Positions 37,479 through 49,399 of a stretch of 64,000 bases of DNA are shown one piece after another. A program made the position numbers and the translations under genes. This stretch comes from Byssothecium circinans. Taxonomy: Eukaryota; Ascomycota; Dothideomycetes; Pleosporales; Massarinaceae. The DNA is taken from the NCBI GenBank assembly GCA_010015675.1, contig ML977057.1, positions 24,017 to 88,016 of the forward strand. The letters run 5' to 3'. The notes beneath the pieces are model-generated. The model had not been told where the DNA came from. It did no database searches and was given only the letters and a program-made list of their open reading frames with translations. Numbering within the stretch: position 1 is the stretch's first letter; the number at the start of each line of letters is the position of its first letter.

Positions 37479-37963
37479 ATGTCTGGACGTCCTGGTGGTG
37501 AGTGCGCGCAAAATTTGGGTGCGACAACAGCTAACACGCTCTCTAGGCCGCGGCGGGGGTAAAGGTATACCTACTTCCACATACTATCCGCGCATTCTCG
37601 ATTCTAATAGCCCCCAGTGCTCCTTCCTCCGATCAACTTCATCTTCAAGCTCTTACAAGCGCGCGCGACCGTATCGATATGGCTGTACGAGAACCTGGGC
37701 ATACGGATCGAGGGAAAGCTCAGGGTGCGTATACATTCACTGCTTGAGGAACTCCAATTGCTAATGGTAGAAGGGCTTTGACGAATTTATGAACCTGGTC
37801 ATCGACGATGCCGAGGAGGTCACGCTGGCAAAGAAGGATACCGCGGAACAGCGGAGGAAGCTTGGTGAGTAGACCACACCGCATTGTATTACCGTTCTAA
37901 CAATATGAAGGCCAAGTGCTTCTCAAGGGCGACAACATCTCTCTCATTCAGCAGCTCCAGTGA
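37479..37963 (+). CDS. sme1: spliceosomal small nuclear ribonucleoprotein SmE
   Basis: Five exons in 485 bases: 37479-37497 (19 bases), 37547-37564 (18), 37618-37724, 37771-37864 and 37911-37963; 96 residues, as in other eukaryotes. SmE is one of seven Sm proteins forming the ring on U1, U2, U4 and U5 snRNAs. The Sm1 motif is in VSIWLYENLGIRIEGKL and FDEFMNLVIDDAEEV, and the Sm2 motif is LLKGDNISLIQ near the C-terminus. The N-terminus MSGRPGGRGGGK, assembled from the two tiny exons, runs into VLLPPINFIFKLLQ, which is diagnostic of SmE. Its 3' end faces the cyclo-ligase gene 129 bases away. Confidence 0.96.
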
Positions 37964-38092
37964 GCTCCGTCCCGCAACGAGTCCGAGTCCGAATCGATCA
38001 TGTATTCGACCGTAATTAGGTATTCATGGGTCCGGATGAGTTGTGTATGAGGCGACTTTGCATGAACATTTAGTGGGATTGAAGAGGCCCGT

Positions 38093-38909
38093 TCATACTT
38101 TGGCTCTACGGAGCTCTCCAGCACCCGTCACAAGGGCATCGAGGCGGAAATCAGACGTGTCCATGGGAACAGATTCGCTGGGCGGAAGCAGCTGCTCCGT
38201 CAATGCAAGGCCAACTTTTTGTGGTTAGTTAGCATACCCGATTACGAAATACCAGTAGTTCTCACCGCGAAAAGGCATCCGCGACGAGGCTTGAGATCGA
38301 CGTAGGAAGTAGTCGTAGAAACCTTTGCCATGACCGAGACGTCCGAAGCTTGAGTCGAAGGCCATGCCGGGCATCACGATCAAGTCGAGGCCATTTTCGT
38401 CATTGGTTTCGACATTTTCCCCATCTGTGAGACCTTTACCGCCAAAAGAGTTTGCGCGTGATGCCAGTGAATCCTTCGAAGGGGTCGGAATGTTCCATTT
38501 ATCGGGTTCAAGTGACTCAAAGTCTTTGAGTGACTGTAATTCGACCATGTCCATGATAGACTTTGGCTGTCCTTCTCTTTGCACACTCGGCTCGTACGTG
38601 TACGGAATGAACACTTTCTTTCCTCGCGCAAGTGCGTCTTTGACAATTGGCGTCGTGGAAATTTCACCTGCTGGCATCGACAGGTAGATGCTTATCCGTT
38701 TCGCAGCCTTGTACTCTGGAAGTGAGAGCAGAGTTTTGGCTGCATTAGAAGCTAGTAGCTGTTAGTCGTAATGATTGTACTCGTAAGGATGCACTCGTAA
38801 GGAAGTAGATGAACTCACTCTGCGAGGCAGTGGCAGCATCAGACACCTCTGATAATATCTTCTTAATCTGCCCCCTCAGCTCCTTCTTCACTGCTACCAT
38901 CGATGCCAT
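38093..38909 (-). CDS. FAU1: 5-formyltetrahydrofolate cyclo-ligase
   Basis: Three exons, 38819-38909, 38266-38751 and 38093-38214; 232 residues. The enzyme converts 5-formyl-THF to 5,10-methenyl-THF with ATP, the only route recycling that folate. Family signatures are a basic N-terminal helix (VAVKKELRGQIKKIL), AAKRISIYLSMPAGEISTTPIV, KKVFIPYTY, LDLIVMPGMAFDSSFGRLGHGKGFYDYFL, which is the nucleotide and folate-binding loop, and VGLALTEQLLP from the last exon. The frame that runs on after exon 2 reaches a stop, and splicing is needed for that ending. The exon 2 acceptor could alternatively be 9 bases downstream, in frame. Start ATG 38909 is best; upstream in-frame codons lack ATG. Confidence 0.94.
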
Positions 38910-39332
38910 GACATGTGATGCCCGTAGATTGACCCAGTGCCTTTGTTTCAGAAAGAGTGCGACGGCAATAGCCTTAGATATGCCTTGCTCGCTGCTTTGT
39001 ACTTGATACTCAGCCAATTGTAAACCTCAAACCTCCATAAAATTTGAACTCTACAATCAAAAGTCCCTTGCGACGTCAGATTCCCCACTAACAAAAGGTG
39101 GTGCTGACGATATCGGTGATGGCATCGTGTGGCTAGAGATCTGCCACTAGCCGCGCAACCCCTGCCACTTTCTGCGGCTCCTTCCCTCATTCCGCCTCCT
39201 TTGAAGGCACCTCATCGATCAACACTGCATTTCATCCCCTCCACTACACTCACACCTCAGCCTCCCACAGGCGCACTTCGCATCCGTCCGACCCTATACA
39301 CTCGCTTTCGAATCGCACACGCATACCCAAAG
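38910..39332. promoter_or_regulatory. divergent promoter of FAU1 and ROT1
   Basis: 423 bases between two divergent starts. The half nearest ROT1 is C-rich on the plus strand and remains open in the ROT1 frame without being coding in the expected protein. Confidence 0.5.
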
Positions 39333-40312
39333 ATGGTTTCCTTTTCCCCACTCGCAGCAGCAGCGATGCTGCTCGCCGGCACAAACCTCGTACATGCACA
39401 GGCCGCGGATGCAGCCGCGGTTCCTGCTGAGCTAGTGGGCACGTGGTCTAGCAAGAGCAATTCAACATTCACGGGCTCGGTGAGCATGTGCCCATCTCGA
39501 CGGGGAGGGGTACGATGGCTGACCAACGGCGAACACAGGGCTTCTACGATCCTGCAAAGGATGAGTTCACCGAGCCGAAACACACGGGCATATCGTACTC
39601 ATTCAGCACCGATGGATACTTTGAGGAGGCCTACTATCGTGCTGTTGCGAACCGTACGTTGCCCATCTCCCCGGGTTGCCAAGTGGTGAGGATGGAGTGA
39701 GGGGGAGATGGTCTGGAATGCTGGTTGGAGGACTCCATGCTGATGCAACAGTGCAGCGACGAATCCCAAATGCCCAAAGGGAGTAATACAATGGCAACAC
39801 GGCAGCTTCAAGAAACTCGCAAACGGCTCGCTCACGCTCGAGCCCATCAAGGTCGATGGACGGCAGTTATACTCAGATCCCTGCGCATACAAGAATTCAG
39901 TGTACACGCGATACAACTCCACGGAGCTATTCAAGGTAAGCGAAATATTCTCATGCTTTCTCATTGCCTGCCCATTCAAGCTCGAATAACCTTCCTGACT
40001 GCTTTCTCCCAGCGCTACGAGGTCATCCAGGACCCCTACCATAAACAGAAACGTCTCAATCTTTTCAAGTTCGACGGCTCGCCCATGATGCCGCTCTACC
40101 TCGCCATGACGCCGCCGCAAATGCTGCCCACGAGCACACTGAACCCGCTCACGACATCCACGCCCGGCGCAAAGGCGACCGGAAAGGTCAAGCGCTCGCA
40201 AACGCCGCTTGGTTACAGCGTGTTGGAGAAGCGGACGGCCCAGGCGGATTGGTGGTGGTGGTTTGGTGTATGCTTGACCGCTACGGGCGGGACTCTATAC
40301 TTCTTCTTCTAA
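39333..40312 (+). CDS. ROT1: ER chaperone ROT1
   Basis: Four exons, 39333-39479, 39539-39653, 39757-39935 and 40013-40312; 246 residues. ROT1 is an essential ER membrane chaperone for glycoproteins and cell-wall synthesis proteins. Seen: a signal peptide (MVSFSPLAAAAMLLAGTNLVHA), then AELVGTWSSKSNSTFTGSGF, FTEPKHTGISYSFSTDGYFEE, NPKCPKGVIQWQHGSF, VDGRQLYSDPC, FKRYEVIQDPYH, RLNLFKFDGSPMMPLYL, PPQMLPTSTLNP, and a C-terminal membrane anchor starting WWWWFGVCLTA. I took the ATG that begins the signal peptide; the frame is open further upstream but that would bury it. Confidence 0.96.
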
Positions 40313-43300
40313 GGTACGTGGAGCAGTGCACGCATGTTAATGGGATGGGGCAGGAGTTTGAGCGGCGGCGGCTTGGATTTGGAGTACCAGAGGCGCATTT
40401 GTTCTTGGGCATGTCAATGGCTGGCATTTGAAGTGTTTTTGGCGGTTTGCATAAAGCTGCGCTCATTCAAGATGGATGGCGTGGGGGAACGGACGAGTGG
40501 TCTAGGTATTTGCTGTATGTGTGTGTGGGCGTTCGATGGCGCGAGTGCTTGACTTCGGGTCCACCGAGGTCTAACGTAATACCGCCTCCGATGGCAAACA
40601 TCAAGACGTGGATAGACAAATCATGATAAAGTGTCCAAAAAAACATTTAGGACGGAATGTTTAGTGATGGAATTGGCGACTCTGGAAGAACCAGGTCGAC
40701 TAGCGAGCAGACCCTTGGACAATATCTGGGTATGTATAGTCATTTTAAGGTAGTCTGATTTAGTGTTTCACGCTTTTACTAAGTGAACTATGTACGAATA
40801 CCTAGTGGATCTAGATTAGGCCCTTGTATCGCTGTGCCCGAAGCTGAAGCTGAAGCTGAAGAAAATGCGCCATAGGGAGGGTGGGGAAGGGTGGCTGTGC
40901 TATTCCGCGCGATTCTCCCTTCGCATGGATGTATCGCGAGCTCCGACACCCTTCCACCTGCACATGCCGTGCCGGAAAACAGAGTCTCGCCTCCTCCGAT
41001 GAGCAACCGAAACCATACCCGTCATCCCTGCCTTCTGTGCGTCCTCTCTTCATCAAGGCTGAAAAGACACAGGTACCGTACCATGGCAATATGGTTGTGG
41101 ATACCTCTAAAGGCACCGTTCCGCACAGCAGTGCCAGCCTCGGTGCGTATCGTAGGTGTGCGTGGGATATTCACTGCTACCTATTCGAGGGAGCTTGGCT
41201 GGCCGAGTGCTGCTGATCGGCGCTTCCATCTGTTCTGATGGTATGATTGTATCTGTTTTTCATTTTCCCCGGCGTTCGTTGTTTGTGCTGCATTCTGGCA
41301 CTGCGGAGTAAGTATTGCACTGTATGGAAGAGCATTACAGAACACGCAGGACTAGAAGCGCGGATATCGTTGGTATATAGTACTGTACATGTACATGTAC
41401 ATATAGGAGCGGAGATATTTTTAAGGTATGAAATCGTAACTTGTTATGCCAGTTGGGACGATAATGCCATCGAAATATGTTCATCTTAGCTCTTCTCCTC
41501 CGCGTAGAGGCAGGCAGGCTTGGGGCTGAAAACAAGTACCCTTTTTGGGCACGTACTGTACAGTACATGTACCTAGGATAGTCAGTAGTTACTGTAGTAC
41601 GCACACTCAGGCGTGCCTAGCGGACGCGGACATGCCAAACACTACCGCAACGTTTCCACAGTTTGGTACAAGAAACCTCGGAAGGGGAAAGGGACAAGGA
41701 GAGAGGAGGAAAGATACCCTACCTTAGGCGCTATTCTGTCGCGCAACGCAAAATATTCTGGAATAGGTGTCTTTGCATATCTCACGGATGAAGTCGACCG
41801 ATAAATGTAGGTAAGGTGAGTTAAGGTCAGGTAAGCAGTACAGCATCATCCTCGGCCCTTACTATATACATAGATACGCCCGCCGGAGCCCCAATACTTT
41901 ACGAGATCCCATCTCACGCGCATATTACCTACCGATAGTGATGGGGACAGCACAAATCCGACAGTCTCCGTGAAAAGGTTCAAGGCATGCGAAGCGTACA
42001 TGAGATAAGCAACGAGCCAACCATCGAGTCTCGAGACTCGAGAGAGAAAAGGAGGAAGGTCTGCAGTACAGTGAAAGTCTAGCAGCGCAATGCGCACGGG
42101 TCGAGGGAGGAGGTAGCTTGTAGACACGTGATGAGACAAACGAAACCTAATACCCAACACGCTGCATTAGTGCGTAGAAGGTGACGGGTGATGGTGCTGT
42201 GGGTAGGTAGATGGAGCGAGGTGGAAGAAGTTTGGTTACGCATGACTGTTGACCTTCTGCGTTGTAGATAGAGGAAAGAGTGTTTCGCCAGGCAAGGTGA
42301 TGAGGGCGAAGAAAAAGAGAACTTGCTTTACTTTCTTTCCCTCACCTCGCTCCTAATGAAGCAGTCGCTAGTATCTTAGTAAGTAATCTCAACTTCGATA
42401 CTCCAGTCTACGGATACTCCGGATTACATACCAACTTCCCAAACTCTCGCTGCCGGAAAGAGAAGAATCGCGCCGACGGCGAGATACATAATTGTCATTT
42501 CTCTACAATAAGGTTTCGTATGGTCTCGTACCGCCACGCAGCAGTGAGCAGTGACGGAAAGGGAAATCCAAAAGGCCTAGGAAAATATAGTTCAGGTGAG
42601 AAAAACGAGTGGCGTGGCGTGGCGTGTTAAGGCCTGCTGCGGCTGACGCCAGCACAGAGCGGAAAATACCATGGTGGTAAACGAGTGAACGAACGAGGAA
42701 GGACGCGACAACCATGAAATCTCTCGTCATCATCACCAGCTGATTACGAGATGCCCAGTCCATATTCCCCGCTTGGCTTTTGCTAATGGAATACCTCCCA
42801 AGGCAGGAAAAAAAAAACCTTGCCCCCACCCCCGCAAAAGTAGAACTCTATCGTGTGCTTTGCTCGCAAGAACATCCCAAAGCGTCCGAAACCGAAGGAA
42901 GGCCCTTTGCGGTGATGGAAAAGATCTCACGATACCATACCCACTTCAACTTCATGCCAAGGCAAACGTCCGTATGACCCCTACCCACCGTACAAAAATA
43001 CGGCCTTCATTACGATGCTATAGCCGCCAGCATTACGCCGTGGGGCGCTCTCCGCGCGTCGTGTTCCATACGGCCGTACGTAGATTCCTAATCCTCAAGA
43101 ACAAGAATGATTTTCTACGAACTGAAGTCGATAAAAGCACTTCGTCGCGTTGCACCTGCTTTCACAAAGCCGGTCATGGATCAGCGGTGTTCGTCTTTGC
43201 GTTCGGCTCGCGACGCATTCAGGCCCCCATAATCCCATATGAAGAGGCCACCCACCACAGCCCCCACCCAAAATCCACGTAATCCTTCGCCTGGTGCGAA

Positions 43301-43968
43301 GCGTTTCCGCGGACTGGCGGGAAAGGGAAGGAATGCGTGTCGGGTTGCTAACCTTAGGTAGTCTGCACCCCGGGAACTCCGACGGCGTTTGCGCGCACAG
43401 ATCATACGCAAATCAGACGTATGTTGAAGCATACGCGAACTGCAGGTATGGCCAGAAAGGGAATCAGAGAGATGGGAGGCATACCGTCATCTTTCGCTTC
43501 TGAAAGGGGGGGGGGCGCGAAGTTAGGTAGGTTTGAAGAAGTCTATAATTGGTATCTAGCGTGGGAGACGATCTTCGTCGACAAGAGCGCTGGAAAAATG
43601 CTCGAGAAGAAGGATACGTTCGTCAGCATATTCCTCCTATCCCATGTCTGATCCAGTTCCATCCCAGGGCATGATTGAAAAGGAAAAATTATAGAGAGAT
43701 GCAAAAGACGTGCTGTAAAGATGGTGACTAGATGTTAAATTTCTATGCGAAAAAATATGGGTATAAAAAAAGATACTACCCGAGAACAGAAGATAAGGAA
43801 AGGTAGGAAAATGTGATCCACAGTCCCTCATGCGAGCCCACCAACATGCTTCACATGAACATGCGCCCGCTAAAAAGAAAAAAGGTATCCATTACAGCAG
43901 AACACAAGGAAAAGATGCTAGTCGTTCGTTCAACGTGGTCGTCGAGGGTGATGGTAGAGCAACTGCGT
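40313..43968. other. 3.7 kb intergenic region
   Basis: No gene recognised between ROT1 and the LysM-protein gene. Open frames on both strands lack family resemblance. Notable only for palindromic TACTGTAC/GTACAT runs near 41381-41403 and 41553-41572. The left end holds the ROT1 3' UTR and the right end that of the LysM gene. Confidence 0.5.
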
Positions 43969-44925
43969 TTATTTCTCAAGGCAGTAGGATTTGCCGGCCT
44001 GGAGGTTGGTGCAGTCGGACTTCAAGCCGGGGTTGAGCTTGACGAGGTCAGCGACAGAGGCGCCGGTGGAAGCGCAGGTGTCGCCGGCCTTGACAGTGTA
44101 CGACTTCTTGCAGCTGCCGGAGGCAGTGACGGGAGTGTTGGAAGTGGCAGGGGTGCTAGAAGTGGCGGGAGTGGGAGTGCTGGTGGAAGATCCACCCTTG
44201 GAGCCAATGGTGGCCTCCTCGCAGCCGTGGGCGGAGGAGTCGTCCCAGCCGATGAGACGGTTGGCAACGTCAGAAGCGTAGCAGTGGGTAGCGATACCGG
44301 CACCTAGGTTGGGCCCAGCAGAGAGGGAGCCAGAGTTGTAGACACGGGAAGCCTTGTAGTAGGTCTGGGCATCAGATCCACCGGCAGTCTTGATGGACTG
44401 CTGGAGACCGGCCTCGGCGCCGATACCAGCACCATCGCGGATCATGCCGACAATCTTGTCAGAAGGGCATGGGTTGACGTTGAAGCAAGAGTTCTTGCCC
44501 TGGAAGGACTGCATGAGTCCCGGGTTGTCGAAGCCGTAGTTAGTGGTGGGAGCGCGGACACATCCCTTGGACTCTTGCATAAGGATGGAGAGGAGGAAGA
44601 CGTCCTTGATGTTGGTCTCCTTGGAGACCTGGGCGATGGCCTTCTTGATGTTGGCAGTCTCCTCGGGGGAGTTGTTCTTCTGGTTGAACTGGGTGCAAGA
44701 ACCGCCCATGGTCTTCTCGTTAGCCTTCCAGAGGGTCTCGAAGTCCTTCCAGTCGGACATCTTGGGCCATCCCTGAGCGGCGGAACCATCACCACCAAAG
44801 ACCTTGTAGGCAGCGCGCTCGACCAAACCGCGAGCTTCCTGAGCATCAGCGTTGAGGAGGGGAGCGCCCATGGCGAAGGCGAAGAGCTGGCTAGCAGCAA
44901 TGATGTAGGATGTGCTGAACTGCAT
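43969..44925 (-). CDS. secreted lysozyme-like plus LysM domain protein
   Basis: Intronless, 318 residues. Residues 1-20 are a clear signal peptide. Residues ~40-240 look like the fungal lysozyme/soluble-transglycosylase-like fold: LSILMQESKGCVR carries the probable catalytic Glu118, followed by NYGFDNPGLMQSFQG, analogous to the GLMQ motif of SLT enzymes, and paired cysteines. A Ser/Thr/Pro linker spans ~242-268. A single LysM, SYTVKAGDTCAST to NPGLKSDC, fills ~272-316 and should bind chitin or peptidoglycan. The natural inference is a secreted muramidase-type hydrolase acting on bacterial walls; an effector role is an alternative. Its codons are strongly C-ending, suggesting high expression. 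Isolated between two long gaps. Confidence 0.9.
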   Translation of the reverse strand: MQFSTSYIIAASQLFAFAMGAPLLNADAQEARGLVERAAYKVFGGDGSAAQGWPKMSDWKDFETLWKANEKTMGGSCTQFNQKNNSPEETANIKKAIAQVSKETNIKDVFLLSILMQESKGCVRAPTTNYGFDNPGLMQSFQGKNSCFNVNPCPSDKIVGMIRDGAGIGAEAGLQQSIKTAGGSDAQTYYKASRVYNSGSLSAGPNLGAGIATHCYASDVANRLIGWDDSSAHGCEEATIGSKGGSSTSTPTPATSSTPATSNTPVTASGSCKKSYTVKAGDTCASTGASVADLVKLNPGLKSDCTNLQAGKSYCLEK

Positions 44926-47900
44926 TGTGATGGATTGAAGCGGATTGTTTTTTTGAAAGGGAAGTTGAAGTTGTAGTGGTTAGACTGCGTTTGCAGATGA
45001 AATGAGTGAATAGAGCAAAGTTGGTTGCAAAGAATGACAAGAGGCAAGCCTCGTAGGAAGGGACTGTGAAGATGTTGGGGGTGAAGATGAAGACTGTGAT
45101 GATGAATAGAAGCAGCGGACGCTGTCTACCTTTATACGGGCACATCTGCCCCGGCTGACACCAGTGACGGACAGTCAAGCGCGCACATACCCGACCCCAG
45201 GTGAGCTTCGAGGCGTCGGCCACACGTACGGATTGGGAGCCATGTTACTCTCGCAGAGTAGATCCCTGTTGGTGAATGTAGGCGGGCAATCGCAGGCTAG
45301 AGCACATGCACTATCTGTGCGAGCCTTGTTCCTGGCGGCTTTCCGTAGACTAGTAGGACCTCAAAAAAGCTTATGCGAAGGGATGCAGCGGTGAAACAGA
45401 ACTACGCCGCATTTAGTGGAAAAAGTGAAACTCACTTACACTCACAGCTGATACTTGGCCTAAGGTGGCTGCGTTCAGCTTTCATCCGGCTCTAGTCAAA
45501 ATCCATCTAGATGGAGACTATCTTGCGCAATGATCAATAAGCAATACACCATTGAGTGTGCTCAATGAACTTCGCCGAATTTCACCACGATTAGTGACAT
45601 TTCTACGCCTTTGAGTCCGCTCAGTCGTATTCGATATGAGGGCCCTGTCTGTTGTACCACCTAGTCAGTAGTTGCCTTGCCGCACCGGTGAGGTCTACCG
45701 GTGATGAGAGCTAGAATGCAGGTACTAGATTGCGTAGACGATTCATAGAGCAGGGAATTTGAGAACGGCGTCGAAGTCCGGGGACAGTGCCATGTCTAAG
45801 CAAGCAAGCAAGCGCCACTGAAGCTGGTGGTAGATGGCCTGACGATGTCTACAGACCCCTGCTAAGCGCTCTGGTAGGTCGGCCGCATGCACGCGAGGGC
45901 TGACCATCCACGGAAATAGCGCCATTTGAGGATGGTCAACCAGCTTGTCGTTGAATTGGGGAATACGTGCATACTATTCGCTCAAACCCGGAGTCTCGTC
46001 ACAGACGGATGGCGGAGCGGAGAGCTCTGGATTCTCCCCAGAACTGTCCATTTTTGATGTTGAGCTGTGCCACATCGCTACGTCGCCAACCCTTGAACAG
46101 CCGTAACCGAGGCCTGTGCTCCCCACTGCTGCGGCTTCGAGGGAGCGTGAGACTGAAGCGAGTCAAAACCTTGAACTGACTGCTGACTGCTTGCTTGACT
46201 GCGGATGTTCGCAAGGTGGATGGTCCGCTGTGAATCGTTCGTCTGGTGACATTCGGGGCTAAAGGCTTGATCCCAACAGGAGAGAAGCCTGAAAGCCCAG
46301 GAACCTCGTAAAAACACCTTGCATACGGGCGCCAGGCGTACTTGATGGGTAGGTTGCTCGGATTGGCCAGAATCAAGCGGACTATGCATCTCGTGTCCGT
46401 TACCCTGCTCAACTGCATGTGGCATGCAGTGGGGAAACCCGAGAGAAGTGATGGAGACACCGATGCTGGAATAATGGTGCTTCAAAGTGTTTCAAACTTC
46501 TGTAGCTCACAGAACGGCTCTGAAGGGAGCTCCACCGACGGGGCGTAAGGCAGTCCAATAAAATGGCAGTGAGCCTATTTCCGTAGGGCAGAGGGCATAA
46601 GATCTGGGAGGACACAGCCGAAAAGATCTTCAGATGGACAGTCGCAGTGGAGTTGTGGGGTGATCAGAGTTCGGACAGGATTCGTTCATTCAACATCGCT
46701 TTTTGGATAATTCAAGCCATGTTGACTGTGCGGCAGATGCACGGTCCTCTCTCTGCACCCGATACCGGACCTGTTTGAGAAAGGTCAAGGCTTGGCCCCG
46801 TCCTTCCCAGATGTTACTTCGCTAACCTTTTTGCACCGTCATCAACCCTGCTCCGTATTTCAACCATCTGTATCAGCGGGATTTCTTTGAGGCGTCTCGT
46901 TTCTGCCCGCACCTTGCCTGCAAACTAGGAATAAGTGCTCGAACAGCATTCCTCTCACGGACCCTCGTTTAATCACATCAACGTCCAGATGTCGTTCCCG
47001 TCGGCAGGAGTTAAGGAGCACCACATTAAGCAATAGGGAGCACCATGCTAAGCCCTAAACCCTACTATCCAAGCGTTATTTTTCTATATCCAAGTCCTAA
47101 TCCTACCTAACCCAAACCATAAATAACCCTAAAGCGCTTCGCATGCTGCTCCCTATTGCCTTATGTAGTGCTCCTTGGCTCCGGGTTTCCCACGGACCTC
47201 TACACCACCTCACAAGCCAATAATAATTTCCGCAGTGAGCTGTTTTTACGCCCGGTAACTCGGCGTCCATCAGACAACATCTTCTTCCGGAAAATAGCCC
47301 AAGTTGTTCACTCAATTTGTCTCCCTTAGTTCCGCTGCGCACTTTCCGCTCCTGCTCTAATCTGCTCCACTCCAGCGCACGATATCATCCTGGCCGTCTT
47401 GCGGATGTGATATTTTTACCATTACCGGGCCTATATCTGGACTATGCATCGTTGGCACGGGGCCAACGGTCGCCAATCAATGCACCGTAGGAGGACGGCG
47501 CTGCAGGGTGCGCGGCAGGTACTGTGTAACTGTACATTGGTCGTGTGCCTTATGAGCAACAGAAAAAGGCTAACTGGAATGCAAACCGCTGATGGCATCA
47601 AGGTGATCTATCGAGAGCTTGATTCCAAAACAACTTCGACGTGACTTATCCTCCGATTAACCCACACCCAACTACAAGCCACCATACTATCATCCCCCAC
47701 ATCTCAAGCAATCCTTCCTTTACAAATCACCTATAAACAACATGAAACTGCCGAAAGGACCCTCACTAGGCATCAAAACAAAGACAACGCTTTCTGTCAG
47801 AAAAGCTTGTTTTGCATTTTTGTAGACGAAGTCCGTCGGGACGGGCCCTTGTCCTTTTTTCGGAGCGGCAAGCGAGTTCCGCTCTGTCCAGCTGTGCCCA

Positions 47901-48579
47901 TAGGCCATGTCATAGACCCGGGACGCCTTGAAAGCTCGATCTACGAAATTAGGTGGGTGAGGTAGGTAATTTGGTACCTCCTACTTTTGCTGCGCCTCCG
48001 TTGGTCAGGGCAACCTACCTACTAATCGGTAGGACCAATCTCCTTCGCAGGTAAGCTAGGTATCCCCAGGGCATACTCATGATGGTGAACGGTTAGGCTA
48101 CGGATACCGGATGCCGTTCTTCTTACATCAGCAGACGGATCGGATGCTTGCTTGAGATCCGGCTGGGCCGCCGTATCACCTCCTAAATGTAGGTGCAGGA
48201 GAGGATACCATGGCACTGTCACCAGACTTGGGACACCGTCTCTTCAACTTGCATCATTTTGCTCAATTTTGTATCGATAGGGGTTCCTCAAACTCGCACT
48301 TTTATCGACCTCACGAACTCAAATTCAGAGAACTTTCAATTGGTATGCCTACAACTCCGCATTCTCCCTCAGCCCCCAAACCAACAACACGCAAGCCGAT
48401 GTACGTCAAGCACGAAAATATCCATATCGGCCTCCCAATAACACTCAGATACAAATGCAAGCCCTTGGAACATGGAGCTGTGAACACCCAGATCACTACC
48501 AAAGTCTCGCGACCTGCGACTGCCTCTTCCCCACCCCCGTCCATATTCACTGAGAGACATCCGCCCCCTTTCGCTCTTC
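44926..48579. other. 3.7 kb intergenic region
   Basis: Upstream region of the LysM gene and downstream region of the Nudix gene. No gene recognised. Contains the inverted-repeat element at 47013-47176. Confidence 0.5.
47013..47176. mobile_element. small inverted-repeat element with CCCTAA-like core
   Basis: The ends are inverted copies of about 41 bases: left AAGGAGCACCACATTAAGCA and on; the reverse complement of the right reads AAGGAGCACTACATAAGGCA and on, with few mismatches and two one-base gaps. The core between arms holds degenerate CCCTAA-type units. No coding capacity and no clear flanking duplication. It could be a MITE or a hairpin-forming relic. Confidence 0.7.
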
Positions 48580-49399
48580 TCACCTATCCTTCAAACAAAA
48601 TTCCATCTCGGGATAATCCCGATACAAGTTGACCAGCGGCAGAAACATCTTCTTCTCTGCCTCGGGCCCCTTGGCTTCCGTGTCGGCTTGCTCCTTCGAC
48701 CATTGCCACATCCGGCTCCAAGGAACCCACTCCCACTTTGCGCATTTAAGCGGTTCCATTGGCTTTGGGGACACTCGTCAGCGACATGAAAACAGAAACC
48801 GAAACAGAAACAGACACAAAGTCTCCTCTCCCATCTATTCCAACCCCCCCACGAAATGAGCGATGGGAGAAAGGAAACATAGGAAACATACCACAGGCTC
48901 CTTGACCTCCCCCACAATAACCGCAGTAACGAAAACAGTAACGTAATGCTTCCCCTCGCCAAACACGTCGTTCGTAGCAACCAGAAACTTCACGTCGCCA
49001 ATCTCAAGCCCCGTTTCCTCGAGCACTTCGCGCTGTGCGCATGACGCGAAGGATTCGCCGTATTCGAGATGCCCGCCGGGACAGTGTAAGGTACCTGTTC
49101 ACCATGATACGGTTGTTAGTTGGTTGGTTCAACTTGGTTGGCTGAGATGTGGATGTTGGAGCATCCCACGGTTACAGCTTTTGGCAGATGATACATGGTA
49201 TGCTGCTTTTCCTTTCTCCGGGATGCAAGCACTTGTGCGAAGAAAGTAAATCGCTGTAAAACGTACCGGCGCCATGCGACCCTATCCGCTCCCCCATGAC
49301 GATGTTGCCGGCTCCGTCGTGCACGATGACGCCGACGCCGACTTTGGGCCTTGTGGCTATGGCTTGCGCTTGCGCTTGTGCTTGCGACGCTTCTGCCAT
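48580..49399 (-). CDS. Nudix hydrolase
   Basis: Three exons, 49267-49399, 48892-49094 and 48580-48762; 172 residues. Nudix enzymes hydrolyse nucleoside diphosphates linked to another group using Mg or Mn. The complete Nudix box is GGHLEYGESFASCAQREVLEETGLEIG, from the second exon, with the REVLEE metal-binding core. Before it come VGVGVIVHDGAGNIVMGER and after it the conserved WEWVPW segment. Size and the VGVGVIVHD / GTLHCPGGHLEYGES layout recall the MTH2/NUDT15 group of nucleotide-sanitising enzymes, which is an inference. The N-terminus has an Ala-Gln repeat. Substrate unknown. Confidence 0.93.

Noticed and set aside
33958..40312. A metabolic gene cluster or new defence system in the central block
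   Set aside because: The genes are individually recognisable housekeeping genes (karyopherin, SmE, cyclo-ligase, ROT1) without shared function.
45999..46485. Two overlapping minus-strand frames of 135-153 residues
   Set aside because: Neither shows domain resemblance or codon bias like the neighbouring genes.
48193..48632. 140-residue plus-strand open frame
   Set aside because: Pro/Ser/His-rich, overlaps the end of the Nudix gene on the other strand, and has no recognisable domain.
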